Counted from the first letter of the stretch, positions 45,898 to 58,034 are shown. The stretch: 64,000 nt of DNA from Chimonanthus salicifolius (GCA_013350335.1 CM023534.1:18867302-18931301); one strand, 5' to 3'. The notes: generated by a model not told the origin, from the sequence alone. Made by a program: numbers and translations.

Positions 45898-46739
45898 TTT
45901 AGTTTCAATAAATAGATCCAAATATTAGAACACTAGGTAAATGTAATTTAAGATAATGGATTAATGTAGAATTTATAAACAATCTCACACACAATATTAA
46001 GATGACAAAATTAAAGATCCAATTAAATTAATTCTCAATCTAGTTAACACATATGTTAGGAAGGTGGTTTAAATACAAGATAATTAAAATACATGACAAA
46101 AGAATTAAAAAATTAAAAACAGTTAGAACAATAAAAATACAACATACAAGCAAAAGAAATTGAAAACAAAATAAAACAAATATTGAAAATAAATTGACAG
46201 TAAAAATAAATGGCATAATGTAAAAGTGCATAATTGAAAGGGTGGTTATTGGAATAGATCCGTTGTCACCCAAAATAAATAAATAATAGAAAAATCTAGG
46301 GCTGAAATTCATGTAAAAATTCGTCATTCAATTCATGCTCATCCTCAAAATCAAGACTTATAAAGTTTAATTCTAAGAAATCGGGTCTTAATAACTTAGA
46401 TTCAACACTTACAACCTAAGTTCTAACTATTTCATGTCCAATTTAATAACACAAAATTTATAAACTCAAAATCAAATCAAAACAATCATCAATGAAATTC
46501 AAAAATTGGATGTTTCAGGATCCTAAAGTAATAGTTTACTTTTATTTAATGAAAGAGTTAATACAGGCATTCATAAATTGAGTACAAGAAAGACAAAATG
46601 AAGAAGAAAATTTACAACTCTCATTTGTAAAACTCAAGTGGGGCTCCTGTCTTTTTGTCTCCTTGTCTTTTCTCTCTAGCCTTGGTCCTCTTGTGCTCCA
46701 TATCAAATTCGAGTTTACAATGGGTTATTGGGGTAGTTA

Positions 46740-47650
46740 TAGGACACATGGACTGGATGGATGGTGGAGGTTAAATCTAGTTTTAAGTTGGTAAATGAAT
46801 GGCATGGATTGGATTTGACTTATGGTGAATGGATGGGATTAAAGATGGAAAATCTAGGGCTTATTATAGGGTGTACACGAATTTTGGGAGTGGTGGCTTG
46901 GTGGCTAAGTAGATAATGAGACAGAAAAGGGATTTGAGAGAGGAAATAAGACATGGTCGAATTTGACAATTGAACTTAGGGTTTTGGGTTGTGCAATGCA
47001 TGATTATGTATGGCTAAGATTAAAAGTTAAGATGGATGGATGGATAAGATGCAATGAGTGACATGGCTTTAATAAAATTGGAATGAGATAAAGGAGGATA
47101 TGGAGAAATCGTGTGTGACATGGAATGGAGGTGGAAAAATCAAATGGGATCTAATGGATAGTACTAAAATTGTGTATGGCTCTATTTGGATTGGATTGGG
47201 AGACAAGATAGGATCTACGTGAGGTGTACATGAGGTGGATGAACTGGAGAGGAAATTTAGGAGGATCCATACGCATGGAGGATTTTATATTGGGATTTTC
47301 GTGTGATGCATAGGAGATATGTACATGGGGTGCTAAAATATAGGGTTGTGCACTAGATCTAGGGTTTATGAATGAATGACTATGATTGAATGTCCTAAAT
47401 CTAATGGCTTTAATAGATGATGGGTGATCTAAATGGATGGATGATAAGATGATGCATGGATGATCATAATCCTAAGGTTAATCTGTATGATGGATGGATT
47501 GGATGACCTAGATCTAATATGATGCATGTATGGTTTGGATTTGATAGGTGGCTCTAGGGTTTCCTATGTTTTATGATATGAAATGAATGATGTGAATGAG
47601 ATGCATGAGATGAATTGTCTAGATTACATGATTTGGCTAATGGATGGTGT
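46740..47650 (+). repeat. ATGGATGG-rich stretch inside LTR family C
   Basis: Many loose copies of ATGGATGG and GATGGATTGG occur without regular period. They are absent from the shorter family-C copies. Peptides predicted here are by-products of the biased composition. Confidence 0.5.
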
Positions 47651-48544
47651 GGATGAGTAGATGAAGATGAGTGGTTAAGATTGCATGTATGAAGATGGGG
47701 TTGGCTTTTGGATATGGAATTGGACTTAGGGTTTGCAAAATTCGAATATGAGTCATGGAGCATTAGATCTTGAATTGGACTTGGAATTCTTGGATTGGAG
47801 TATGGACTTGGGCTTGTTGGACTTGGATTCACTTTGGTCTTGCCCATCTTGGAGAATGTGCATGGAGTGCTTGGCCTGGCCCAGTGTCTGGCATTTGAAA
47901 CAAACCTTGGCCCATTTGCAATGGATCCCAGGCCCATGGATCTTGATTTGAAACTCTTGGCCTTCTTAATTTTAGACTTCTCTTTCTTAGAATTAAATAA
48001 TTAATCACCCACTTAAAAATCTAAATATTGAATTAATCCAAACTCTCATAAACGAATCTAGTTTAATCAATTTACATTGAAAATCCTAAAAGTGGTATGA
48101 ATTAATTATAAAATTTCAAATCTTCCAATTTAAGCTCTTTTCCGGCAATTATCCACTGTTTTATGACTTTTTCCTTATTTTCCAAATTTATCTACAAAAC
48201 TAGAAAATCATATTAAATACATCTTCTACTTACAAAATAAAGACTAACTAATCCAATATTTAAGGGCAAAAAGGTAATGTTTCTGGACTCAACACAAGGC
48301 CACTTGACCAAGAGGTTAGCTTGAGCTACCTTGGGGATGGGCTCGCGCACTCGATATTGGAAGGATAATTGAGAGTGCTAAAACGAGCAATGTTAAGTTT
48401 CCCTGAGGGAAAGATATGGCCACTCTACAATGTCAATTCAGAATTGATAATGAGTAAAGCCCGGAGTGGCTAGGGAACTGTGGAATACCTTGAGATGGAG
48501 AGATGATGACTTTGGCATTGAGATGTATGTGACTAGGTCACTTG

Positions 48545-48745
48545 GTAGTAAAGCGTGGGATGGGTAATGTCCCTCACGTGATGATGATATTGAGATATGG
48601 TGTGTGTACGTCCCTCACGTAATTATAATGTTGGCGTGACATGGGTACTTCCCTTACTTAATCATAATGTTGTCGTGGCATGGGTACGTCCCTCACGTGA
48701 TTATGATGTTGGCGTGGCATGGGTCTGTCCCTCATGTGATAAGAA
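48545..48745 (+). repeat. Tandem repeat carrying CACGTG (G-box) cores
   Basis: Units share GTCCCTCACGTGAT and ATGTTGGCGTGGCATGGGTA. CACGTG is intact near 48577 and 48692 and changed in the others. Confidence 0.75.
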
Positions 48746-49489
48746 CACTGTGCCTCAGTTCAATCAAAAGATTACTGTCCAATCAAAAGAATATTGTATC
48801 TCATCTATATATAGTGAAAATGCGTGCAAACCGTGCTAGTGTTAAATTACTCATAAAAATACAATGGCGAAAGCACTGTTAGGCTGTGTGGTGCTACCAT
48901 GGGACCTGAGTAGACGTGCACTCATGAGTAGAAGCGTGGTTGGATGCACTAATGTGATGGGTATGCGTGAAGGGTAAAATGGGAACTGGTAGAATGTATA
49001 TTTCCCCGACATAGACCCTAATGTTAGATGATGGACCCCATGAAGGCAGTCCGGAGTGATTATAAGGCCTTGGGAGTCTGAGATGATGAGACAAGTATAT
49101 AAATTTCATGAGTAAGGCTTAGAATAGTCGTGAGACCGCGGGAACCTCGACATGAACATATGGGGACTGTAGCATTGATATATGTGACGATGTCACTTAA
49201 GCACTGTGGATGAGTATATCCCTGGCGTGATTCTGCCGCAGATGGGCAAGTCTCTCACAGGTGCGTGATACGCAAGGAGAGCCACTGTCAGGCACCTAGG
49301 GTGTTGTGCTTACCGGGTAAGTCGTGGTCCAACCACCTTTATATCACCACGAGATGGTGAAGGACGTGTGGGGCGATGTGTACTAGAGCACGCAAGGCGT
49401 GATTTACCCGCTCGGTAAGACGAAGGCCCTAAGACTTGTTGGGGATCATGACGATTTGATTATGTTGCCACAGTCACGTAGTGATTTAT

Positions 49490-49960
49490 GCAGGTGGTGT
49501 TCCTATGGACGATTAATCTCATGGAGATGGTATATCCCTAGATGAATTGTGCCCATGGATAGATTATACTCATCGATGGAGTGTTTCTAGGGATGGATGA
49601 TTATTCCCATGGATGTTTGCTCCCATGGAAGGCATATTGGATTTATGTCCAGCTATTGGTATCTTAGTAAACATATTGGTTCCATGGTAGACAGATTGGT
49701 CTCATGGTGGACTTGTTGGTTACATGGGTATATATTATTCCCATGGAAGGTATTTCCCAAAATGGATAGATATCATTTCCGTGGATGGTTATGCCCACGG
49801 AGGGCATTGATTCCATAAACGATTGGACCCATGTTAGAGTATTGTCTCCGTGGAGGGAAGTAGTACTCATGTTCGGGTACAGGTCCATGGTTGATGTTCA
49901 TCCCATGTGTGACATTGATCACATGGTTGACGTTGGTTACATGGTGGATGATAGACTTGT
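49490..49960 (+). repeat. Degenerate CCATGG-containing minisatellite
   Basis: More than ten phrases such as CCCATGGA, TCATGGTGGA and CATGGTTGA recur about 20-35 bp apart. Unit boundaries are blurred. Confidence 0.65.
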
Positions 49961-49973
49961 GATTGGCTAGACA

Positions 49974-52138
49974 TGTAATACCCTGACCCGAATTAGACGT
50001 AATCAGAATCATACTTTAACCGGTTAATCTTGAAGATTATGGTTAGGGCTTTACGAAAAGCCCAGGTTTAGCCCAGTCCGAGCTCAAAAGCTAGACTGAT
50101 CCAACTCTCCTAGCTGGAAATGCAAAATGGTAATTTACCATTTATCGATATTATTTACTATTTATATAATTATTTGATTATTGTTGAATAATATTGATTT
50201 CCTTAATCGAGGACTTTATTTATAAGTACAATATTATATTGTTTTCAAAAAATGTTATTAAAAACTACCTGAAAAGAGCCCGAAAGTGAGGAAATAATTT
50301 TTATTATACTGTTTCTCTCACCTCTGCTAACAGAATGTTCCGAGTTTGTTTGGAAGAGCCGAACTTCTCGGAAGTTCCGAGCTTCTCTCGGCAGGTTCCA
50401 AGACACACTGAGACCCACTAGTTATTTTGTTTTCTTTTCTTCGCTCGGAAGCACCCTCGAAAGTTTCGAGACATGAGCCTTAGAAGTTCCGAAGGACAAA
50501 ACCATGTTCCAAAGTTTTCGTAGACCAGTTTTAGGCAGTGGCTAGGAAGATCCGAAGCGATAGTACCTGGTTCCGAGGCATGTTCCAAGGAACCCAATTT
50601 TTGTTTATAAATCTCGGTTTAAATTAAGATTTCATGTTTTAGATCCTAGGTTTTAATGTGATGTTTATACCCCTTTTTTATAATTAAAAATGATACTAAC
50701 CCCTTTCTCTTAGTACTCGAGTGCATATACTTATTGTATTCACTTCTAGGCCGATATTCTCTATCTGTGGCTGAATCAGCCCGATAGCTATCTGTAGCTG
50801 AGCGATTTCCTTCGCCGCCTTGTAGAAAAGAAGGGTTCGGGCACTGAGTGACCTCTAGGAGTAAGTCGCTATAAGAGAGATGGCTTGAGCACCTTATACC
50901 TCTAGGCCTAACTCAATTAGTCAACCTGGTTATGTCCAGAAGACAATATGAGAAGTGGCCTGAACACCCTATTATACGTTGCTGATTATTGTAACTTAAA
51001 ATCGTTAGTAACCAATTAGGAGACTCAGTTCCATTTCCCTTAGAGATTTCCAAAAAATAGGATGGAAAGATTTGAAATACTATGAGTATGTATTGCTTTG
51101 TATGCTATGTATAGTGACTGATCATTAATTGTATATCTGTTGGAATGCTTAACAGATACTTTGATACCACACAATTTCGATGAGAAAACTTAACATTGCA
51201 ATAAGAGTAAATCAGGTTAAAAAGGATCTAGTATAATGAGTGGTTTCAAGGATCTATTTGATAAACCCACTTACATGCCTAGACATAATGCACTAATGTG
51301 AAGAGTGCTTATGGATATTTGTGATGTTGATCATATATGATGATGCTTATGAGCTATGATGATGTTAATACTGTTTCCATATACCCTTAACTACTGAACT
51401 ATTACTGGCTTTGGGACGGGTCGGTTTACGTCTACTGGACCAAGTGGGTCCGTTGCTGACCTCGGGTGTGTCACTACCGACTTTGGGTGGGTCGGAATGT
51501 ACTTGGAAGGATTGTATTTTGACCTTGTCGGGACTTAATACTAATGGTCTCAGAGCAGTCTCCAGGTGTTACGGTGGATGTCAGCAGTTATGGAATTATG
51601 ATGAGATTTTGGACAGGATGAAACTATTATGTTAATTTGGCTAACCTAATATTCTGTACGTTGCATTGTTATGTTCTTTCACTGGGCTAGTTAGCTCACA
51701 CTACTCACATTTCAGGAGATGTACTCGAGGAGAAGGAACCTCCGTATCGAGCTTAGGAAGGATAAGTTGTTGCATTGCCTTGGGATTCCCACAGACGGGA
51801 ACTTGTTATTGATGTTTGGTTCTTTGGAACCATATTTTGTGTAAAATACTGTATGCGGTACTTATTATGCTTTGAATTGTATGAACCACCATGTGACCGC
51901 TGTTACTCTGATTTGTATAAGAAATATTTCATTTATAGAAATATGTGATTGAATGTTATGTGTTTGCATGTGGGTAGGCTTATGGCATATGTGTGAGTCC
52001 ACATGTTGAAAACATGTGTGGCTTTTATTTCTGAGCCTGACTCTTGATCCAACTCAGTTATAAATCTTGAAATTAGTTTAAAAAAAAAAAAAAAAAAACA
52101 GTAGCGTTCTGGGCCCGCTTCCGGGTCGAGGTATTACA
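49974..52138 (+). mobile_element. Solo LTR, family A, copy 4, with internal deletion
   Basis: It begins TGTAATACCCTGACCC and ends GGTCGAGGTATTACA. The flanks AGACA and AGAGA are a 5-bp TSD with one change. At about 50315-50335 it jumps from the U3 region to the palindrome array, so roughly 1 kb is missing compared with copies 2 and 3, including TATA box, leader and donor-like site. The acceptor block at 51678-51722 is kept. It should be unable to start its own transcript from the usual promoter. Confidence 0.88.
50336..50590 (+). repeat. Palindrome array in LTR A, copy 4
   Basis: Shortened and more diverged array, for example CTCGGAAGTTCCGAG near 50370 and AGTTCCGAAGG near 50487. Confidence 0.65.
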
Positions 52139-53783
52139 AGAGACGTGATTGATTAGACCTATGATTGGGTGTGTGTACCCATGGTCTAGTGAGAGACCCA
52201 TAGTTGGGTGGAAGAAGAATGCAAGCTTAGGGTCAAATCTGTGAGAATTTGATAGTAGGTCACAATCTCAGAGTGCAAGATGGTTCAAATCTATGATGTC
52301 TGAAAACTCACGCAGCCGATCACTGTTTGTGAAAGAATTTTGCTTTGGTAAGGGTTTGCTGAACAATACCCGAACAAAAAACACAAGTGTCCGGGAACTC
52401 AATATGCCTTATGAAATCTAGATTAAGGTCTCCTTTAATTCAATGGATTGAATGATGCGGAAGTGAATAATTAAAAGTGATAATTCTTAATCTAGAATCC
52501 ATAAAACACAACTGAATTATAATCACCATGACTTACTTGAAAAGTTGGGTTTACCCTCTTGAGGGTTTGGCTTTCGCCAAAGGCTACGGTCGGCCGTACT
52601 CTTGTACAAAACTCCAAGAGTATTTTTTTCCAAAGTATTCAATTGTATTAAAAATAAAATCGCTACAGTATTTATAGAGAAAAAATGTACAAAAGACCAA
52701 AATAACCTTCCTAAAATATCCTAATAAAATGGAAAATAATAAGAATACCTACTATACACTCAATCGCATCCTCATATGGGTGTGATCTTGATGCATTTAC
52801 ATTGCCAAATAAAAGACAAAAAATTGATATCTAAGCCTATGGACGATCATATGTAATCCATGACAAAGACTACTGCTAAAACTAAAAAATGCTCCATTGA
52901 TTAGTGATAAGCTTGCCAACCCTCACCAAGCTTACACGTTGGGGTGTGTCATGGTTGGATATACTTTCTTCATTTGTGTGGATTCTTGACAAGCCACAAA
53001 GATCTTATGCTAATCCTAATTCACACACCCAATATACCTCTATGTTTCACACGTTATTGCCTTTGACTCTCACAATGTTTTGGCTCGCTTTCCTCAATTA
53101 TCACATGGTAATTGATTTGGAAGATCAACACACGTTGGTGAAGATCTTGGCAATGAATGCATATTATTTCTTTGCATGATATGGCTTTCTTTATTTATCA
53201 CACATGGATTTGGGTCAATCTTCCCATGCATTACCAACGTGCATGACCTTGCATGGATCTGCATGCTTGCATGAGTGCATTTGCATGGGTTTTTCATGCT
53301 TGGCTTTTGTATGGATGATCAAAATGAGATGGAAGGTAGATTTGGGTTATGGAAATTAAATTGGATATTTATTGGGAGGGTCCAATTAGGATGTCTACTG
53401 TCAATGTTGTCCATGAAGTTCATTGTGATTTTTTCGATCCAGTCTGGTCCATTAGGCCTGATACCTCCATCATGCGAGATCTGACATTGCTTACATGTAA
53501 GGGATACATTTGAACTTCTAACTGTTAGAATGTAAGCATATAATGTGATGTCAGAGAGCTGAGGCCTAGCAGTCTATAAACACAGTATGTGTGTCTAGAG
53601 TTTAATAGGTTAAATGCATTGGATGAAACAGCGTTGTCATTAGTAATCAATTCAAACTATTGTGTAGGTGGTGATATTGTATATTTTGTGTTTGTTATAT
53701 ATATCTTCGTGCAAGGCTTACGCAGAATCAACTTTTACCCGGTCTTGAAACCTGTAATATAAATAGCTCTGTGATCAGATTGG
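52139..53783 (-). repeat. Unassigned LTR-like stretch before the second TRIM
   Basis: Around 52660-52690 the minus strand has CTCTATAAATACTGTAGC, a TATA-like promoter, and 52520-52620 resembles a leader. A possible LTR would span about 52290-53486, but I found no TSD or convincing termini. The parts 52139-52260 and 53487-53783 may belong to family D. Confidence 0.35.
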
Positions 53784-54364
53784 TGTAACGACCCGACCCG
53801 AATATAGGGCTTAGGGCTTGACTCAGCTAGAAATTGTCCGCTTTGAGCGTCGCACACAGCTCGACCCCGTAAGGTTTTGTTTTTGGACCCGGGCTCACGT
53901 GGCCAGGCCCAAAACGCGTCTTACTTGGTCAAGAGGGGCTTGGCCTCATATAACTCCTTTCCATTTTTCCCTCCCCACCGATGTGGGACTCCCACAAGGG
54001 TGGCAGGGTATCACAATCACTCTCCCTAAAACCTCGAGCCGTCCCTGGCTTGACTCGGTCCAGCTTAACAACTCCAGGGAAGGATGAAAGGCCCACACAG
54101 TCCGAGTGTTGAACTCGGCTCTGATACCAATTTGTAACGACCCGACCCTGAATATAGGGCTTAGGGCTTGACTCAGCTAGAAATTGTCCGCTTTGAGCCT
54201 CGCACACAGTTCGACCCCGCACGGTTTTGTTTTTGGGCCCGGGCTCAAGTGGCCAGGCCCAAAACGCGTCTTACTTGGTTAAGAGGGCTTGGCCTCATAT
54301 AACCCCTTTCCATTTTTCCCTCCCTACCGATGTGGGACTCCCACAAGGGTGGCAGGGTATCACA
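53784..54364 (-). mobile_element. TRIM-type element, 581 bp, TSD ATTGG
   Basis: Direct repeats 53784-54015 and 54133-54364 (232 bp each, nearly identical) start TGTAACGACCCGACCC and end GGTATCACA. Exact TSDs ATTGG lie at 53779-53783 and 54365-54369. The 117-bp interior contains GCTCTGATACCA (54118-54129), the complement of the initiator-Met primer-binding site. Each repeat has ACCGATGTGGGACTC, as in the TRIM at 15146, so the two are distant relatives. It has no coding capacity. Confidence 0.95.
54118..54129 (-). promoter_or_regulatory. Primer-binding site, initiator-Met type (second TRIM)
   Basis: TGGTATCAGAGC on the minus strand, 3 nt from the right repeat. Confidence 0.88.
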
Positions 54365-54369
54365 ATTGG

Positions 54370-54560
54370 AATATGGTTTTCTCCCGTGTGAAACCCTATT
54401 CAAAAATGGCACATGGAACAATAGATGAATGTTATAAGAATAGAACACAAGTGTTGTCATTTCACATATTTTATTTTCAGTATTGATTTGATTTATCCCT
54501 AGGATGTAGAGAGATTTTATGCCTGTATAATTTTTAATTTCGGCGTTTTACTTATCCGTA

Positions 54561-54623
<63 letters not shown>

Positions 54624-55204
54624 AATATGATATACATGGTGTGTTGCATGCATTTTCATGAGGGTATGTGTTAGAAATGCATGATAGACTGAGTGAGGTA
54701 ATTATGCTGAGTGGATTGGGATATGATGGGTTAAAAGATAATTTAATCCATGAGAAAATATAAAATGATAAATGCACTTCCATTGTTAGATGGAGTGCCT
54801 TCACGCACTAGGTGAAGCATGGGACCATGTAGGGTTGTAACGTAGGGTGTGCATATGTGCTAGGTGCAGCATTGACCATGTCAGGTCATAATGTGAAACT
54901 GGTGTAGACTGAATTGCCGATTAACAGAGGCAGAACTATGTGTGTAAGAAAAAACATGCATATAAAAATAGTAGAGATTAACCATTTTAGGGTGATGACC
55001 CAAAGTGATAGAGAAGGCATGATAATTGCATGATAAGTTGTTTGATTTATAATATATATGTTATATATATTGTTGATTTCTCTTCACTAGGCTATTAGCT
55101 TATATCCCTTACATTTCAGGAGTCATGCCTGAGGAAGGGATTGAAGAAACTCCACTGCTGCTGTAAAAGATGTAATATATCATATTTTCCGCTGATGGGG
55201 AATA
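54370..55204 (+). repeat. Last visible piece of the outer LTR, family D
   Basis: It includes a (TA)n tract of 56 bp (54564-54619) and the acceptor-like block TTCACTAGGCTATTAGC and ACATTTCAGG at 55082-55120. It is then cut by the Tekay LTR in a part corresponding to the TTCCCACTGAGGGGAATACC region of family A. No gene. Confidence 0.5.
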
Positions 55205-55929
55205 TGTAACACCCCGCCCTTTTCACTCTAATTTTCAGAGTTTATTTTTTTTTTTTTAAATATAATAATAATCAACAAGTGATCGGGGCGGAATGTCACG
55301 ACGCGAGTTAAGTTCGGATCTCTAAATCCGACCCTTAACTGGCCAAGCCCATGTGCGTATGAACTAAGTCCATAAAACTGATCCGCACATGGTATATATA
55401 TAACTTGCGGAATTAACTTAGTCTAGATCTAACTGAGATTATAATAGAACCTATGATTAATCCAATTTCCATTTTTAGATAGCAAAGTACATAATTTATT
55501 TTCCAAAATCACTAATCGATCTTAACTAATCAGTTTAATCCAAACATTCAACATAAAACAAACCATAGCATCTAATTAACTACATTATTACATGCCCACA
55601 ACATCTAGCTAACAAATTACATTGTCCAAATAAATCAACTACCAAGTCCATAAATAATCCATTCATAGTCCATTCCAATCATTCAAAACGCCCAAGTTTT
55701 CGTGCTTGGTCCTCTTCTCCAACCACGTTCTTTCCTTTCCCTGCATCATCCACTAAGGATATAGATAGGGCGTTAGATCAACGCGCCCAGTAGTGTTTCC
55801 GAATAGGGCTACCACTTGGTTAGTCAAACATGCAAATAATATAATGATAGCACATGTGTAACAAAATTCAATAAAAACATGCTATGTATGAAATGAACAT
55901 GTAATGAGTCCCACCCATCACCATTCAAC

Positions 55930-56092
55930 ATAGACATCACTTGACGGAATTCTCGTCGTCAAGGTAACCCACAGTGGTCTTTCGGACGCCCCGACGGAGT
56001 GTGGCCTCCGGATTCCTCCTGATGGGATTCTCATCATCAGGGTACCCCACAATGGTCTTTCGGACACCCCGACGGAGTGTGGCCTCCTGTTA
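55930..56092 (-). repeat. Two tandem ~77-bp units in the chromovirus LTR
   Basis: Both units contain GGTCTTTCGGACRCCCCGAC and GGAGTGTGGCCTCC. The same pair recurs in the other LTR at 63783-63935. Confidence 0.85.
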
Positions 56093-56392
56093 CTACACCA
56101 TCATCCCATGCCATGCATGAGATGTCTATGCAAACATGCCATTTGTAAATATAACATTTGATTCAGATAACTTATTCAAATAAACATAAAATAGCAAATA
56201 AGTTATGTGGTTACAACAAGGTAGGAAACCTACAATAGTTTACTTTGTTCGATCCTTCCTTTGGACCGTCTTCCGATCACGGCTCGCTCACCGTTCTAAA
56301 AATCTGAATACCCTATGTACATGGCAGCAAGTTAATCATTTATCCACCTAATTTCCAGCAAAGCTTAATGTTCCAAGAACCACCTAGTGGGG

Positions 56393-57690
56393 TTCGGCCA
56401 AAGCCATAGCCGAACCTCATCCATTAAAACTTTGGTCATTCATTTATTTAATTAAAACCTATCTAATTACCCAAACTTCTAAATGAACCTTGATAGGGTT
56501 CGGCCATACATTATGGCTGAACCTTACCACTTTGGTTTTAGCCCATTTATCCCATCATATGATCATTTTATTTTTGATCATTTCAGCCATAATTACGATT
56601 GTGCCATTGAGACCAACCTTTGCTTTAAATTAACTAACTTTCATCACCAAACATAAAACCATCTTTAGTGGGGTTCAGCCATACACACGGTTGAACCTCA
56701 CCACTTAATTTGATCCTTCTTAAACCTTCCATATCTTCATATAAACCAACCATTATGTCCCACAATTACCATTAGTGGGGTTCGGCCATACACATGGCCG
56801 AACCTCACCAATGTGATTTTATGCTCAATTTCCATCATTCATATTGGCCGATTACTTACCCATACTAACTCCATAAACAACATATATTATTCTTAAATCA
56901 GAGCATATAAATAATACCTAATGTTCATCATAAACTTAACCCAATTATTCCACAAAACAGTCCATGGGTTTTCATGGTTTCCATGGTTTCCATGGGGTTC
57001 TCAACATGAAAACCAACATCATTTTACATGGGGTTCGGCCCTCTATCATGGCTGAACCCAATGATTACGTTTACTGTTTTTAAACCTCAATTAACCAGGT
57101 AATAACTGTATATCTAAATCAGGTTTTTAATCTTCAAACAACCCTCCAAAATTAGCCCAATTTCATAGGGTTCGGCCATGCTTATTGGCCGAACACCATG
57201 AGATTAATTTTGAACATTTAGTCCTTCATCTTAGGTCTGAAACCAGCACCCAAATCCATGTTTTTTAACCATTCTAAAACATGTATTTACATCTTAAAAT
57301 AATAACCCAAAACAGTCCACCAACTTCATGGTTTATATGTTTCAAATACATCAAAACCAAACCATCATTTGCATGGGGTTCGGCCCTCCATGGTGGCCGA
57401 ACCCTATGACCTTTGGTTTTGAATTTCTTAATCATTCATCTATGTCCAAAACAAACTTCCTTATTTATGTTTTAACCTTTTTAAAACACACACTTAAAAA
57501 CATCTAAAAACAGTCCCATATTTGTATGGTTTTAATTTCCAAAAACCATCTAAATAAATCAATTATTTCCATGGGGTTTGGCCATCCAATGGGGCCGAAC
57601 CCTATGGTGCATCTTTTTATCTCATTTATGTACTTCCAACCAATATTTAACCTTTGTTAGATTCGGCCATCCAATGGCCGGATCATGATT
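56393..57690 (-). repeat. Nine hairpin-forming repeats in the chromovirus LTR
   Basis: Near 56393, 56498, 56661, 56776, 57032, 57168, 57376, 57572 and 57658 the LTR has GGGGTTCGGCCAT, a 2-10 nt loop, and ATGGCCGAACCCC or close variants. Sequence between units is unrelated. Several units have paired changes (for example GTTCAGCC with GGTTGAAC near 56661) that keep part of the stem. Confidence 0.88.
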
Positions 57691-58034
57691 TAAAAATTGT
57701 TCATCGAAAAACCTACCGTTTCCGCGACTCCTCCAATTGATCTTCCCTCCGGCTTGTTCCTTGTCCTTTCTTAGCCTCTCCTTCTTCTTGATTCCTTGAC
57801 CCGTTTAAATTCATCTTATCCATTTATTTGTTTTGTAAACAAACTACCATCCTTTGGGTCTTGATTGAGCCATTGACCCATTTAAATTCAAATCAATTTT
57901 ATCACAATGGCAATTCCGTAAATATGAATATTTTCATATAAAATGATAACTTTGAAATTCCAGGGTGTCACAATACAATACTCTTTTTATAATTTTCGTC
58001 CCGAAAATCGAACGAAGTAGGATTTCAAAGTAAA

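Larger units (their letters stand above)
45467..48294 (+). mobile_element. LTR family C, copy 3, about 2.8 kb
   Basis: It starts TGTTGATATGTTTTAAATTT with CTCGCAAGCGCACAAACC downstream, as in copies 1 and 2, and ends near TTCTGGACTCAACA after AATCCAATATTTAAGGGC, as in copy 2. I could not settle a TSD, so ends may be off by several bases. It is longer than its relatives because of the duplication at 45580-45897 and extra ATGGATGG-rich sequence at 46740-47650. No conserved ORF. Confidence 0.7.
48295..49973 (+). repeat. Family-D LTR piece with two minisatellite-like zones
   Basis: The zone at 48545-48745 has about four units of 40-60 bp. The zone at 49490-49960 has many CCATGG phrases. Between them, 49100-49400 is unique-looking DNA. 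No gene is supported. Confidence 0.5.
40722..55204 (+). mobile_element. Outer LTR, family D, split by several insertions
   Basis: Apparent pieces are 40722-42106, 45338-45466, 48295-49973, parts of 52139-53783, and 54370-55204. The start TTTAGCGTCCCGACTC resembles the TGTAACGTCCCGAC starts of related LTRs. A TATA box (TATTTATA, 41164-41171) is followed by a CT-rich leader. Near the other end, 55080-55120 has CACTAGGCTATTAGC and ACATTTCAGG, the same block as in family A. The end lies beyond the Tekay insertion. It could instead be two or more related LTRs; only the order supports one. Confidence 0.45.
55205..57972 (-). mobile_element. 3' LTR of the chromovirus, 2768 bp
   Basis: Termini are TGTAACACCC and GGGTGTCACA, imperfect inverted repeats with TG/CA ends. 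On the minus strand it has a donor-like AACG/GTAGGT at 57716, a hairpin array at 56393-57690, a tandem pair at 55930-56092, an acceptor-like ATCCTTAG at 55753 or GATGCAG at 55741, and a second TATA-like run near 55391-55402. Confidence 0.93.

Noticed and set aside
47554..47951. ORFs of 60-130 codons on both strands
   Set aside because: They arise from the ATGGATGG- and TTGGACTTGG-rich composition of LTR family C; the ORF ends do not match any element domain.
52904..53484. Possible small genes on the plus strand
   Set aside because: Short frames without conserved motifs, lying in LTR-like sequence.
56393..57690. CRISPR-like array (short repeats with unique spacers)
   Set aside because: Repeats are imperfect, spacers vary from about 60 to 250 bp, there are no cas genes, and the DNA is a plant LTR.
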